From Dryomyza anilis (Eukaryota > Arthropoda > Insecta > Diptera > Dryomyzidae): a stretch of DNA of 64,000 nucleotides. Shown piece after piece: positions 33,287 through 44,209 of this stretch. How positions within the stretch are numbered: position 1 is the stretch's first letter; each line of letters starts with the position of its first letter. The notes below the pieces were generated by a model. It did not search any database and had not been told where the DNA came from. It was given only the letters and a program-made list of their open reading frames with translations. The stretch spans positions 117,503,593 to 117,567,592 of the forward strand of contig OX638130.1 in the NCBI GenBank assembly GCA_951804985.1, given 5' to 3'. Made by a program: the position numbers and the translations under genes.

Positions 33287-34496
33287 ATGCAAATAGTTAT
33301 GATATGTTTCTCACCACAGTAATGAAAATTGTGATCAAAGCTAAAACCCTTAACTTGTATGCTCGAATTATCCATAACAATTATTAAGAAAAGTCAATGG
33401 TTAGTCTATAAAAGGAGTCACTTCAATGTTATAAGTAAAAATAGAAATTCAAAAGAAAGATGTTGCCAGCAATATGTCTCGTATTTGTTGCATGTTTGAA
33501 AGTTGTTTGTCTCAAAGACGATCTAAATAATATTTAAGTTAATTACTGTTTAGGACTGTGATATTTCTTGTAAACGAATTTTTTCTTAGTGTATTAATAC
33601 ATTTTATATTGTGATAATTAATAAAGTAGGTAGGTATTATTTAACAATGTAAATCAGCAGATGGTACAAATTTTGCAAACGAGTTAATTTAAACTCAAGC
33701 AAAGTTTCTCATGCTAATTATAAAATGTTAAACCCACGCAATTGTATGTTGTTGCAAAACATAAAAAATATATTATGGGTTTTATGATGCTATATGGGCT
33801 CAATCCTAATTGTGGTCTGGAAGAGATTATAATCTCTCTAATGGCTATGTGTATAAGATTATCATAAGATTATTTTTAATGAATTCATTCATAAATTTGT
33901 ATTTATGATTTTTAATTTTGATAAATTCTGTAACCGAGAAATTTGTAAGGGAGGAAAAATAAAAAAAAAAACAATTTCGAGATAATCGAAAAAATATATT
34001 TTATTCTAGGCTCAATAAATTTGATAAAATTACCTTTATCTTGATTAACTATACGCATCGAAATAGTATTTGAGTTAATCATTTCTATCGATCAATAGTT
34101 TTCATAAATTTATCTAATTTCAAATAATTTAATATATAAAAATCATTGTTAATTACAAACTTTGACCTAGGCTGATTTTACTAACTCGTGTTGCACTGTT
34201 CTACATATAAAGTAATCCAAACTGACTTTCTGACTTTAAAACAATTTCTCAATTGTAGTTAAAAAGTCATATTAAGAGGCTTTGTCTCCGTCACTTCAAT
34301 TTGTATCTTGTCGAGCCAGCCTGATCAAATGTCTAAGGAACAAAAACAACAAGATCATCTTATTGTTGTAGCACTTTACGTGTCTGTCCGTCTGTCTGTT
34401 GTCTATCTGTTTGTCTTCTGTTGATGGTGTTGTGTGTGAACAAATTCACCATGCCTCTTGTTCGCACTTGGCTTCATCATTATGATTATCATCATC

Positions 34497-34523
34497 TGCG
34501 TCGTCGTCGTCGTCGTCGTCGTC
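34497..34523 (+). repeat. (TCG)n microsatellite
   Basis: About nine TCG triplets in a row following a CATCATCTGCG stretch. No coding context. Confidence 0.85.
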
Positions 34524-35299
34524 AACACGAACATCATTATTTGATAACTACTACCTGTTATGTGTTTGTACGATGATTTAACAGGTTTTTGTGACTAAAC
34601 TGCTGCATGCAATGATCAATTGATCACATCACGTTGTGTCTTCCGTCGTCTGCACTTTTCAGACAAATGTTGTTGCCGCCTCTTGTTTTGTCACTTTGGT
34701 ACCCAGTGAGGGAACTAGAGGAGATGTTTTTTTTCTTTTGAGGTTCTTCTTTATTTTGCTATTGTGTTGATGTTGATGTCCATTAATAGGATCGGAGTTA
34801 AATTAAATACTTAATAGAGTTGTCACAAGAGCATAATATCTGTCTGATGACTTTAGTAGACGATAAACAAATGATCAGGTGTGACGATTTAAGAACAGAA
34901 GTTGAGTTGTTTTTTTTATTATGTACTTAAGAGTTTAATCTATTTTGATATAAGAAATGTGCATAAATTAACTTTTAATGGTGAAACGATTTTCAAAACG
35001 AAATTTGAGTTAATGAATAAGTATTCGAAAACGATAAGAAATTAAACCAAAGGGAGCTAATAGAGAAAATTAAAAAAAGTTCATATCGAATACTATATGT
35101 GTTCCAAATTTTAATCAATCGTATACAAGGAAGTGTGTTCAAATTTTATATTTTCTTGACCGATTTACTATTTTCTATGTGGGATACGTCCTTGGAATCC
35201 TCATGGTCCTCTCCTTCATTCGTATATGGTCCCTACCCGGCGAAAGTTTCACGGAACCCTCCAATTTGTGTCAAAGATACTACCCATCCCATTGTTAAC

Positions 35300-36085
35300 T
35301 AAGAGACATCGGAAGAATCATATAATATTTTCCAAAACGCATAAGGATACGAATAGCCAACTACTCCATAAAATTAGCGCTTTGAGTTGTGAACGGTTGA
35401 ATCCAAAATTAATTTAAGAGGAACGATGGGTTATGCGTCGTAAGAAAGTCGAATTCAACTCATTTTGTACCACCAAAACTTCAAGCATGGAAGTGGTACT
35501 ATAATGGTGCTTATCATGGTTTATATTTTGGATAAAACAAAACATGGACTAAAACCTTTACGATTTTTTTTTTCGACTAATACACCCCTCACAGTTTTAG
35601 TTAAAATTTGGACTCCTAACTTTGTTTGAATTGCTGCAGCTGATTTTAAAAGTTCCACACTATATAGTAACTTTATGTGATTATCCACTTTCAGGACAGT
35701 TTGGTTGAATTGCAATAGCTTCGACCTTCATTTTTGAACACTTTAATGAGGGAACCGTTGACATGCTTTGCCCGACCCATGCTTTGCTCGACCCATATTT
35801 CTAAAGTAACGTATTTTATGTTAAAAATTTAGTTTTAAAATATATTTACGGAGATTATAACATTATAACTTTCAAATTTTTTTTTTTTTTTTGAAAATAT
35901 ATAATTTTTTAATTATTTTAAATGTGACCCTATTTTTTTTTTGTCCGCTTTCAATACTGATTTTTTGTGTTTAAGAGGTTTAAGATTACAAGTGATCGCC
36001 ACATTCGTAAAAGAAAAATGGTCAAAAAATTTCAAAATAAATGGAACAATTTAGTGACCCTACTATTTTGTCCGTAACTGTATAT
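35300..36085 (+). pseudogene. Decayed Tc1/mariner-like transposon
   Basis: Around 35424-35500 the plus strand reads WVMRRKKVEFNSFCTTKT, then after stops and shifts WCLSWFIFWI. This fits the part of Tc1-like transposases around the second catalytic Asp (xVxRRKxxEFN...TKTxKHGGGSxMVWGC...). Every longer frame is broken. AGTGACCCTACTATTTTGTC at 36053-36072 followed by CGTAACTGTA resembles a Tc1-type terminal repeat, with a variant GTGACCC...TTTTGTCCGC at 35933-35948. It is an inactive relic just upstream of shifted. Confidence 0.45.
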
Positions 36086-36228
36086 TTTATATATTTCGAA
36101 ATACAAAAAAATGTGAATATTTAGAATTTGAAGGCAAATTTTGAATAATTCCGTTTGGACATTCCTAATAAAAACTTTTAAAACATTACCTTTATAATAA
36201 ATTGAATCATTTGTTACTCCAGCAGAAC

Positions 36229-39200
36229 ATGCCACATGCTATTGTTGGAAACACCATTAAATGGTTGTCGCTGCTGCTCATAATACTATCAGCATTCTTG
36301 GAGCTTAACGAGTGCAGGCAGCAGCAGCAGCAACAAAGTGGCAAAAATGCTGCTGGCGCCGCCGACTTTGCTGCAAATAGTCGAGGTGTTGCTGACGCTA
36401 CTGGTGCACTGAATGGTGGTGGTAATCATCGACGCAATGGTGGCGGTGGTGGTGGTGGTAACGGTGGCGGTGGTGGTAACGGTGGCGGCGGCGGTCATGG
36501 TCATCGTAAAAAGCATGCGCAACAACGTCTAAATGCGGATGCAGATAATGATGTTTCATTGTGGATCAATGAACAACAGCTGAAAATGTTGAGTGGTAAT
36601 GTATTTCTAGCGAACAACGCATCGCGTCGTGCACAAAATATATTCTAGATCTTCTTGTCTGATTTTAAGTGTAAAGCACTTTTCTTTCCACAAGGTTACT
36701 CGTATCGCATCTATGCGATACACAACGGACATGTGATCAACGACATACGTGACCAGAATATCTATCAATATTTGACCATACCATCGGAGGTGAATTATGT
36801 GAATTTCACATGGAAGTCGGGTACCAAAAAGTATCTGTATCACTTTGATCGTTTGCAGTCACTGGACGATAGCATATTGAAATCACCAACGGTATCTATT
36901 AAGTTGAAGGGCAAAATACCACAGCTGGAAAAAGGTAATATTGAGTGAAGCTTTTAAAATGTGTCCTTCATTTTTAAAGCTGTTAAGTCCTGGCATCATT
37001 AACTTCAATTATTAAAATTGTATTTAAAAGAACAATTCATTTCTATTCGAATTTTCTTTTCATATATTTGAATTTCAGTCGATTGTAAATTTCAAAACAT
37101 ACCAAATATTCAGTGATTTCCGAAATTCGTATGGTAGATTTTTTTTTTATTAAATAAAACAAATACATCGACGAAGTAACTGCCCTATAGATAGCATATA
37201 AAGTGGTATAGAAGTCATCACGAATCCTGAAAATGACAGGAAAATAATAATCATGAAAGCATTTCCTTTCATTTGAGAACCCACCATGGGTAGGTGTACC
37301 GAATTTTGTTTTTTTTAGAGCTTCACAAGTCATTTTTATTTATAAAATTATATGGAGTTGTTTAGAAAATGTTCACTTCGGCCGGTAAACTGAAATACCC
37401 TCGTCACAATCCATCGATCACGTCCATTTTCAATACCCGAAAGCCTAGGTAAACAAGTAATCTAATTTCTGAATTTCATTAATCTAGCTTTTCTGGTTTT
37501 CTTGTAATCTTGTTTTCAACAGACAGACGGACATCGCTAAATTGACTCAGGAGGTGACATCTCTTCTGGATGTTACACACGAATAACCAAATTCAATATA
37601 CCCTTTCACTTTTAGTGTAGGGTATAAAAATTTCAAATAAAAATGTCAGAAAAGCAATATTTCTCTATAAAATAAACTCCTTAAATTTACGTTGTATCAT
37701 ATTTTGTTAAATTGAACATTAAATATTTCTAGATTTCAGCGTATTTTTGCCCTGCACTGGCAACAACTCGGGCACGGCCCTGTTCAATGTTGGCCTCTCC
37801 ATACAGCATCGTCGTGGCAAACCGTTGCCTGGAACACCGCTGCGTTTGAGCTTCAAAAAGGAATGCGCACATAGAGGTGTGTATGATAGCCTAGACGCTT
37901 CCATTCCTACTACACTATTAACTCCGCAAGGTAGTGTATAAAACAAGAGCTTTTTTTTGTATTTGTTCTACTAATTTAACACAAGAAAAGAAAAAAAAAA
38001 TTACAAAAATCGCCGCTATTTATATATAACACGTGCATGACAACTTTTAATACAAATGCTTTATGGCAAAATTAACAAAACATTATTATTATGTAATATA
38101 CAGCATCATAAATATATCTAAAACATATTACACATCAAGGTCCTGATCCAGAGTGTAATTTAAAGTGTGGCAACAATGGCTTTTGTAATCTCAATAAAAT
38201 ATGTCAATGCAACGCGGGCTATACGGGACAATATTGTCAGACGGCCTTCTGTTTTCCGCAGTGTATGAATGGCGGCAACTGTACAGCGCCATCGGTTTGC
38301 TCCTGTCCGGACGGTTATCAGGGAACGCATTGTGAGGGTGGTAAGTAACAAATTTCTCAATTTCAATTAAAAATGGTGTAGTTACGATACCTTTAAATAT
38401 TTTTATAAAAGAACCGGTTGTTTTAATTTCTTTTCTGAACCGGTATTGGATTATTCGGAAATATATTCTAAATTTTTCAGTTCCAGCTGCTCGTACCCAA
38501 AATACAAATGTTATAAGTTTTATGTTTTTTTTGTATATATTATTGGCATAACAATAAATTTAGTAATATTATAAACTTAAGTAATTATTTTAGATTAAAA
38601 ACTAAATCTTCTTCGATATGGCAATTGCGGTTTTGCAACCCAATTTTATAACCTCCGTCATGGCCTTATAAAAGGGCGCTTGTTCTGCGCCGCATTCGAT
38701 GCCCGTATCGTGATGTTCCTGCTCCTCGTCGCGGAATTTCGTAATAGTTTTCAAAAGTTCCTAAAAGTTATGCTTTATAAAATATATATATCAGTTAAAT
38801 TTTAATAAAACATACCTGATCAGGATTTTTCGAGTCCATAATTTGACGCAATTGCTCGTTGTAATGTTCGACAATAACAGTTTCAACAGCAACTGTGCAG
38901 GCCATGGCTGCCTTCTCGCCCATTAAAGCGGAACCTATCAAATTAAACACGTTTTTTTTTTTGTATTAAACTGTAGAATAATTTAAAATTTAATAAAAAT
39001 TCATAACCTGCGCCCAAAAGAAAACCCGCAACATTCCAAATTGGCACCATGACGGTGGGACGCACGCGATGTTGCTGTATCAGCTGTTCAAACTGTGCAC
39101 GATGCTCCTTCTCCTGCTCCCACATGTGCGCTATAGTTTTGCCCATGGGTCCCTTGCCCAAGACAGCCATTTGTCCGGCATAAATGCGATCGGCACCCAA

Positions 39201-40012
39201 TTCACCGGCATGATCTACGCGTATTATTTCATCGGTTAGTGTTGAGGGACGTGTTTGCAATGGTTTAGGTTGGTGTGCTTGTTGTTGTTGCTCCTGCTGT
39301 TGTTGTAGTTGCATAGATTGCAGATGCAGCGTTCGCCGTGCGTTCGTAGACAGCGTTCTTGGAATTCTCAGCATCATTGCAATTTCGTTCTATTGTGTAT
39401 CGAAAATGTGACGTACAGTAAGAGATTTTTGCAAAATCAAAGAAAGAAAGTGTTGTGTAATTTTACGTGATTATTGCGTAGTTTATTGTTTTATTGTATT
39501 GACGTTGACTCATGTTGTTTTTCATTACACGCAGGTATTTGCACGGACAAGTGTCTGAATGGCGGCAAGTGTGTGCAAAAGGATAAATGTCAATGTTCCA
39601 AGGGCTACTATGGACTGCACTGTGAATATTGTACGTTAATTCTTGTTTATTTAGTAAGATGTACAACAAATGTCTTTTGTTTTCTTTTTTTTTTTGTTTG
39701 TCTAATTTTAGCAAAGTGCGTTATACCTTGCAAGAATGGTGGACGCTGCATTGGCAACAACATATGTCGCTGTCCCAATGGACTGCGTGGGAACCATTGC
39801 GAAATCGGACGCAAGCAACGTTCCACCTGCAAACGACCTTGCAAGCATGGCGTGTGCATGCCCAACAAAACCTGCAAATGCAACGATGGTTTCTACGGTC
39901 GATTTTGTAATGCACGTACGTACAGCGTTTGAACAAAAAAATAATATAAATATTGTTTTTTTTTCTTTTCCGGTCGACAGGTGTCAAAAAGAATCGACAA
40001 TTTTATAGATAA
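36229..40012 (+). CDS. shf: Shifted, WIF1 orthologue, secreted Hedgehog regulator
   Basis: Coding exons 36229-36595, 36677-36934, 37733-37930, 38140-38340, 39535-39630, 39712-39915 and 39981-40012 join in frame to 451 residues, near the length of Drosophila Shf. In order: signal peptide (about 1-33; [13 protein letters not shown]), a low-complexity Gly/His linker (about 70-105), a WIF domain (about 108-252; [33 protein letters not shown]), five EGF-like repeats (about 275-438; [39 protein letters not shown]) and a short basic tail. In Drosophila, Shf is an extracellular matrix protein needed for Hedgehog stability and long-range movement. The acceptor at 36222 sits six bases before the ATG, so the 5' UTR is split. 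The last exon is short; reading through the donor at 39916 instead would stop at 39932. COQ7 is nested antisense in the 38341-39534 intron. Confidence 0.93.
38602..39377 (-). CDS. Coq7: COQ7, 5-demethoxyubiquinone hydroxylase
   Basis: Three exons on the minus strand: 39377-39008, 38934-38816 and 38760-38602, joining to 215 residues. It hydroxylates demethoxyubiquinone, the penultimate step of ubiquinone synthesis, at the mitochondrial inner membrane with COQ9. Two ferritin-like repeats carry all six expected diiron ligands: [15 protein letters not shown] (Glu), EQEKEHRAQ (ExxH), [13 protein letters not shown] (Glu) and [13 protein letters not shown] (ExxH), with the first Glu near residue 59. 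The N-terminus ([20 protein letters not shown]) is a typical mitochondrial presequence and is followed by a polyglutamine-type stretch (about 23-35). The gene lies wholly within an intron of shifted on the opposite strand. Its promoter must be inside that intron, upstream of 39378. Confidence 0.94.
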
Positions 40013-40281
40013 ATTGCTTTTACGTACGTGATGTGATGGTGATGCCTATATAACTGGGTTTTTCCTGCAGTCGTTGCTGTTTTTACAAAACGTAACCAGT
40101 AATTTCGTGTGTCTGTGTGTGTGATTTCAAATATACATTAAACCCGAGACTTGTCGCTAAATTGCAAAGTTCTAAAGTCAATTTAATATTTGTCTTTCTT
40201 GTTATTATTTAATTGAATACTTCGAGTGCGGCTCTCTTTTTTTTAACTAATGCATTTATTTAAAGAACAAACTAAATGAAA

Positions 40282-40287
40282 AATAAA
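40282..40287 (+). terminator. Candidate shifted polyadenylation signal
   Basis: AATAAA about 270 bases after the predicted shifted stop, within an A/T-rich tract. Confidence 0.4.
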
Positions 40288-40975
40288 GAATCTGTTTTTA
40301 TTTTATGCTGTCCATAATATTATTATATTTTAATTTTGAGTAATTCTTATAATTGTTGTGATAAATTTTTAATTTTATAAACAAAATTGTACTTCTTAAG
40401 CTAAAATAAATGGTTTAACTTTAAAAAATACGTTTTTTTTTTTTTTTTTGTATATTTTCAATTAATAGAATAATATCGTTCTAGAGGCAAATCTTTTGAG
40501 AATAAAAATTTATCTACGATTCGTTTCCAGTCCCTTCGTCTGAAATTGGTATAACATATTTGAAACGTTTCGTTCGTTTCGATCTTTGAATCGAACATTT
40601 GTTCAATATTTTTGTTTTTCAAACTATTATTTCATTGTCACCGGGAAATACATGATCGGACTGTAAATTATAGGATCGGGCTATCCACTTTGGATTTTAT
40701 CCACCTTAAAAAATCCATGATTTTTGGACTTGTTCGGTTTTTTTTTATTGATTTGCACTTTAATGATTTTTGTACATTTTTCGAATTATAACTTAGGAAT
40801 TTGTGATTTTCAGAGTACGATTTTTTTTTTTTTGAAAATTTAAGAATTTGATATCAACCACAAAATCGAAAAAAATTATTAGGGTCACTGCTGGATGAAA
40901 TTTCTGGAGAAGTTGATAATGAAATGATTCAAATATTATATTAGCCAACATAGACCTTTATGTAAATAATAATAT

Positions 40976-41242
40976 TAATAGTTTGGCACTACAGTCCTAT
41001 AAGAACTTAGGCCGAGCTCCATCACCATTTTGAGTTGTGCGTGCTAGATTTATACTCAAAGTGGTGGCACCTACAGTTTATTGCCGAATCCGAACGGTGG
41101 GTGAGAGCTTTTCATAGGCAATGTTTTACTCTCGTAGGTTTGCCATTTATTGACGAGAGGTAGCGTGGTATAGAAAAATGTTTCTATGAAAAGATGTTAT
41201 GTCTTTCGGCTCGCAGTCCAACGCACTAACCACTGATCTACT
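40976..41242 (-). repeat. tRNA-derived SINE, reversed copy
   Basis: The reverse complement of the 3047-3358 SINE. It starts with the ATT tail and GTTTGGCACTACAGTCCTAT at the left and ends in GGCTCGCAGTCCAACGCACT at 41209-41228 plus the A-box complement. The outer end of the tRNA head is lost. The body is about 90% like copy 1 by eye. Confidence 0.85.
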
Positions 41243-42639
41243 TTATGTAGATCCAAATAATTTAATGATAGAAATAGCTAGATGTAGTTGTCCTTTTATA
41301 AAGAAGACATTCAAAATAGATTTGATCAGGCACTTAGGCTGTTTCATTTGTTCGCCCATATGACTAATTCAGTATATTGCAGAATACGGCTTCCAGATCC
41401 AAACGGTGAATCTTTTCCATAAAGTATGTTTTAACCAAAGGTTATACAGAAGTTCTCGTCAGCGAAATGGTGGGAAGGAATAACTTTAAAAACCGAAAAA
41501 TCCTATTGAAATTATCCTATTTATATAAGTTCAAAAGAAATCCAATATAAATCACGTGAAGTGGATTTTTTAAAAAAAAATCCAGATTTTTTACAGCCCT
41601 GGTAAATTATGAAATAACAAAAAAGTTGTGTTGTTCCTTCCATATAAATCAAATTTATTCGGTTTTGTTTTTAGATTATTATTTCTCCAAAAAATTTAAT
41701 AAGAAATGTGGTAAGAAGCGCTGTCAGTGTTAATTAATATGAAGAAAAGCGCCACAGGGAAAATTTTTTTTCCGGTTCTAGAATTTTTTGTTGGCATATA
41801 AATTTCCATGGCATTATTTATCTGAATGTAAAGGATTTTTAATATATTATTTTTTTCATTTTTCAACTCCACTTTTCCATGAATTGGAGTTTAAAAAATA
41901 CCGTTTTGTGAATTTCGGTCGTGGCAATTTTTTGTTTTGTGAATTTCGACCGAATAAAGTAAAGTTCAGCCGTAATTGCCTCTCAGTAAGAGATCTGGAA
42001 CAATATTATTCTGTTTGGTACACATTTAATTCTGGTTCATTAGGGGTTTCGTCACCGAACGTTTTATTAAAAATGTAAGGTTTCTTAAGGGAAAAAAAGC
42101 TTTGGGATAAAATGTGTTTTTTGGATTCTTGATGGAACCTTATAATGTATAAGATGTGCTATTTACACTTTAAACTATTAAATAAAATTTACAAAACCCT
42201 TTTGCTGATCCGGCAAACGAGAAACTACTATTTTTTTCTACCTGTCAATAAATAAAATTACAACAAATGTTGCACAAATTATAGTAATTTCGTGTATTAT
42301 CTACTGCATGAAATTGATTAATTTAACAACAAACACTTACCTTAAAATAACTAAATATAATTGGGAAATATAAGAGCAACAACTAAATAATTCGCTGAGA
42401 ATCAGCTGTTTCTTTTAATTGATAGCAGTTGAAACAGATTGAAACCGCTGTTGTTGCCAGATCGGTGTGAAATTTCACATAAGTGGTAATTTTAATTTAT
42501 TCGGAAAGGTTATTTATTGAAATTTAATATAAATTGTGTTTTGTTAATGTATATTATATTTTGGTTGCTTAAATTGTGTATAAATTTAAATATAAATTCA
42601 ACTTTTTCAAAATACTTTGTATATTTTATTTTATATACT

Positions 42640-42705
42640 CAAATGGTGAGAGAGCTTGGCCTAAGTCCTTTCGGACTGTAGTGCCAAAGTATTATTATTA
42701 TATAA
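42640..42705 (+). repeat. SINE 3' fragment
   Basis: CTCAAATGGTGAGAGAGCTTGGCCTAAG plus GGACTGTAGTGCCAAAGTATTATTATTAT: only the last 60 bases and tail of the SINE, plus orientation. Confidence 0.8.
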
Positions 42706-42879
42706 TTCTTATGATTATTAGGTTGCTTTCTTGTCTGGCTGTTCGGTACAGATTCACTTTAAAAACGTTATATATTAAAAAATATTGTTTATTTCATATT
42801 ATTTTATTTTCAAAATATTTGTATTTCTTTACTTTAGAAAATTTCTTAAATATTCTAAAGTGTTTTTTAATAAATCTAA

Positions 42880-43077
42880 AGTGGTGGGACCTACAGTTAA
42901 ATGCCCAACCCGAACGGTTGGGTGACAACTTTTCATAGGCAATATTTAGGTTTGCCATTGACTTCCGACAGGTAACGTCGCATAGAAAAATGTTTTCGGT
43001 GTAAAAGATGTTTACAGTCACATGGATTCAACCCGTTACCTTTCGACACGTAGTCCAACCAGTGACTTTTTGATTGG
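42880..43077 (-). repeat. SINE 5' and body fragment
   Basis: AAGTGGTGGGACCTACAGTT through CATAGGCAAT, GGTTTGCCAT and a tRNA-head remnant (GTAGTCCAACCAGTGAC), minus orientation. With the plus-oriented 3' fragment 175 bp to the left, this is either two insertions or one inverted by rearrangement. Confidence 0.75.
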
Positions 43078-44209
43078 TATTTTTGACTTACCTCCAAACG
43101 GGATTTTGTGGGATTTACTTTTATTTTTATTTTTGTGGGAACAAGTTGGTTTCAACTAATTGAAACCCCCAATATGCCATTGCACTTAATATTGACTAAC
43201 GAATGCTTTGAAATCAATCATTACTTTCAAATCGTAGAGTTGAGGTTAACGCTTTGAGCTAAATTTAAGAATCATAGGTTTTTCAATAAAAACTAGTAGC
43301 TTAACCTTAACTTGAAAATTCCCTTATATTCAAATCAATATTAACACTAATTCTTAAATTGATTTCAACGTTTACTTCAAATTAAGATTTAGCCTTATTT
43401 TCAACTCGATATCATATTGACCTACATTTAGTAAAGAAAGGGGATCCTCATAGAGGACAACAAAAAGCGCATTTTTCAATTCATTATCCCGTTATATGTC
43501 ATCCAACCAATATCAAGCCCGAGCTTCAAGACAACTTCAGAAAATCGATGCCAGCATCCAAAATGTGGTAGACGTGCTTTTCTAAGCTTGTATTTCAAGC
43601 TCTCGAATATAATTCTGGAGCCTATTCAAGGTTTGCGGGGGCGGTCGGTATATTGTTTTAAATATTCTTTGAAGTCCAAACACTAATAGATTTCGGTAAG
43701 CTATTAGATTTGGACGCGCGTTGTAATGTTATATTTTTTGTCAGGGTTTCTATTGCAATCATAAAAAACATACTGTTTTTAGCGTCACTACATTTTTGCT
43801 CCTAATTTTCACTGCACTTTTTGGTAATGTTATTATCAAATCATTTTCAAATTCAGAGTAAGCGCTAAAAATAGCACTTATTTTATATTTGAAACTGATT
43901 TGAAAAACACACTAGACCTTAAAGGCAATTATGATTATTTTTCAAACGCTTACCCTGTGGCATATTGGGAACAGCCCCGAACATTATCTCTTAAAAAGGC
44001 AACAACACAATGGCAGGCACAAAAATGTTTATTATTTTTAATTGTTGTTATTGTTTTTCGTACAAATAAACAGCTGACGATCGTAACAAATAAATTTTGC
44101 CATGTTAGCCGAAAAATTAGTCAATCTTTTAAAGTGTTGCTGTGTGGTTGTTGTGCGTCAACGATAAGAAGAGGCTTTACCGCTGCTTGATTTAATAAAA
44201 AAGTAAAAA

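Larger units (their letters stand above)
29987..36222. other. Gene-free interval upstream of shifted coding exons
   Basis: AT-rich. It contains the repeat at 30840-31050, a piece of the palindromic element at 31160-31260, a 0.9-kb TIR element at 32371-33286, a (TCG)n run at 34497-34523 and Tc1-like remains at 35300-36085. No other coding feature is supported. Confidence 0.5.
40013..44209. other. Intergenic, between shifted and the pseudouridine enzyme gene
   Basis: AT-rich, with one reversed SINE and two SINE pieces. The 96-codon frame at 41788-42078 has no recognisable domain. 42355-42470 contains on the minus strand a TTTTAAG|GTAAGTG donor preceded by CTGGCAACAACAGC, which looks like a 5' UTR exon, but no downstream partner is visible. 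43430-43720 has moderately complex sequence without homology that I recognise. Confidence 0.45.

Noticed and set aside
35521..35715. 64-codon minus-strand frame as a protein gene
   Set aside because: It lies within the decayed Tc1-like element and has no independent support.
36596..36648. Short secreted protein ending after RRAQNIF as a separate gene from shifted
   Set aside because: The GTAATG donor at 36596 joins in frame to the WIF domain exon at 36677, giving the conserved [16 protein letters not shown] junction.
41788..42078. 96-codon frame as a gene
   Set aside because: No domain, no signal of splicing, AT-driven composition (Phe/Lys/Asn/Tyr) in repeat-rich DNA; left undecided but not called.
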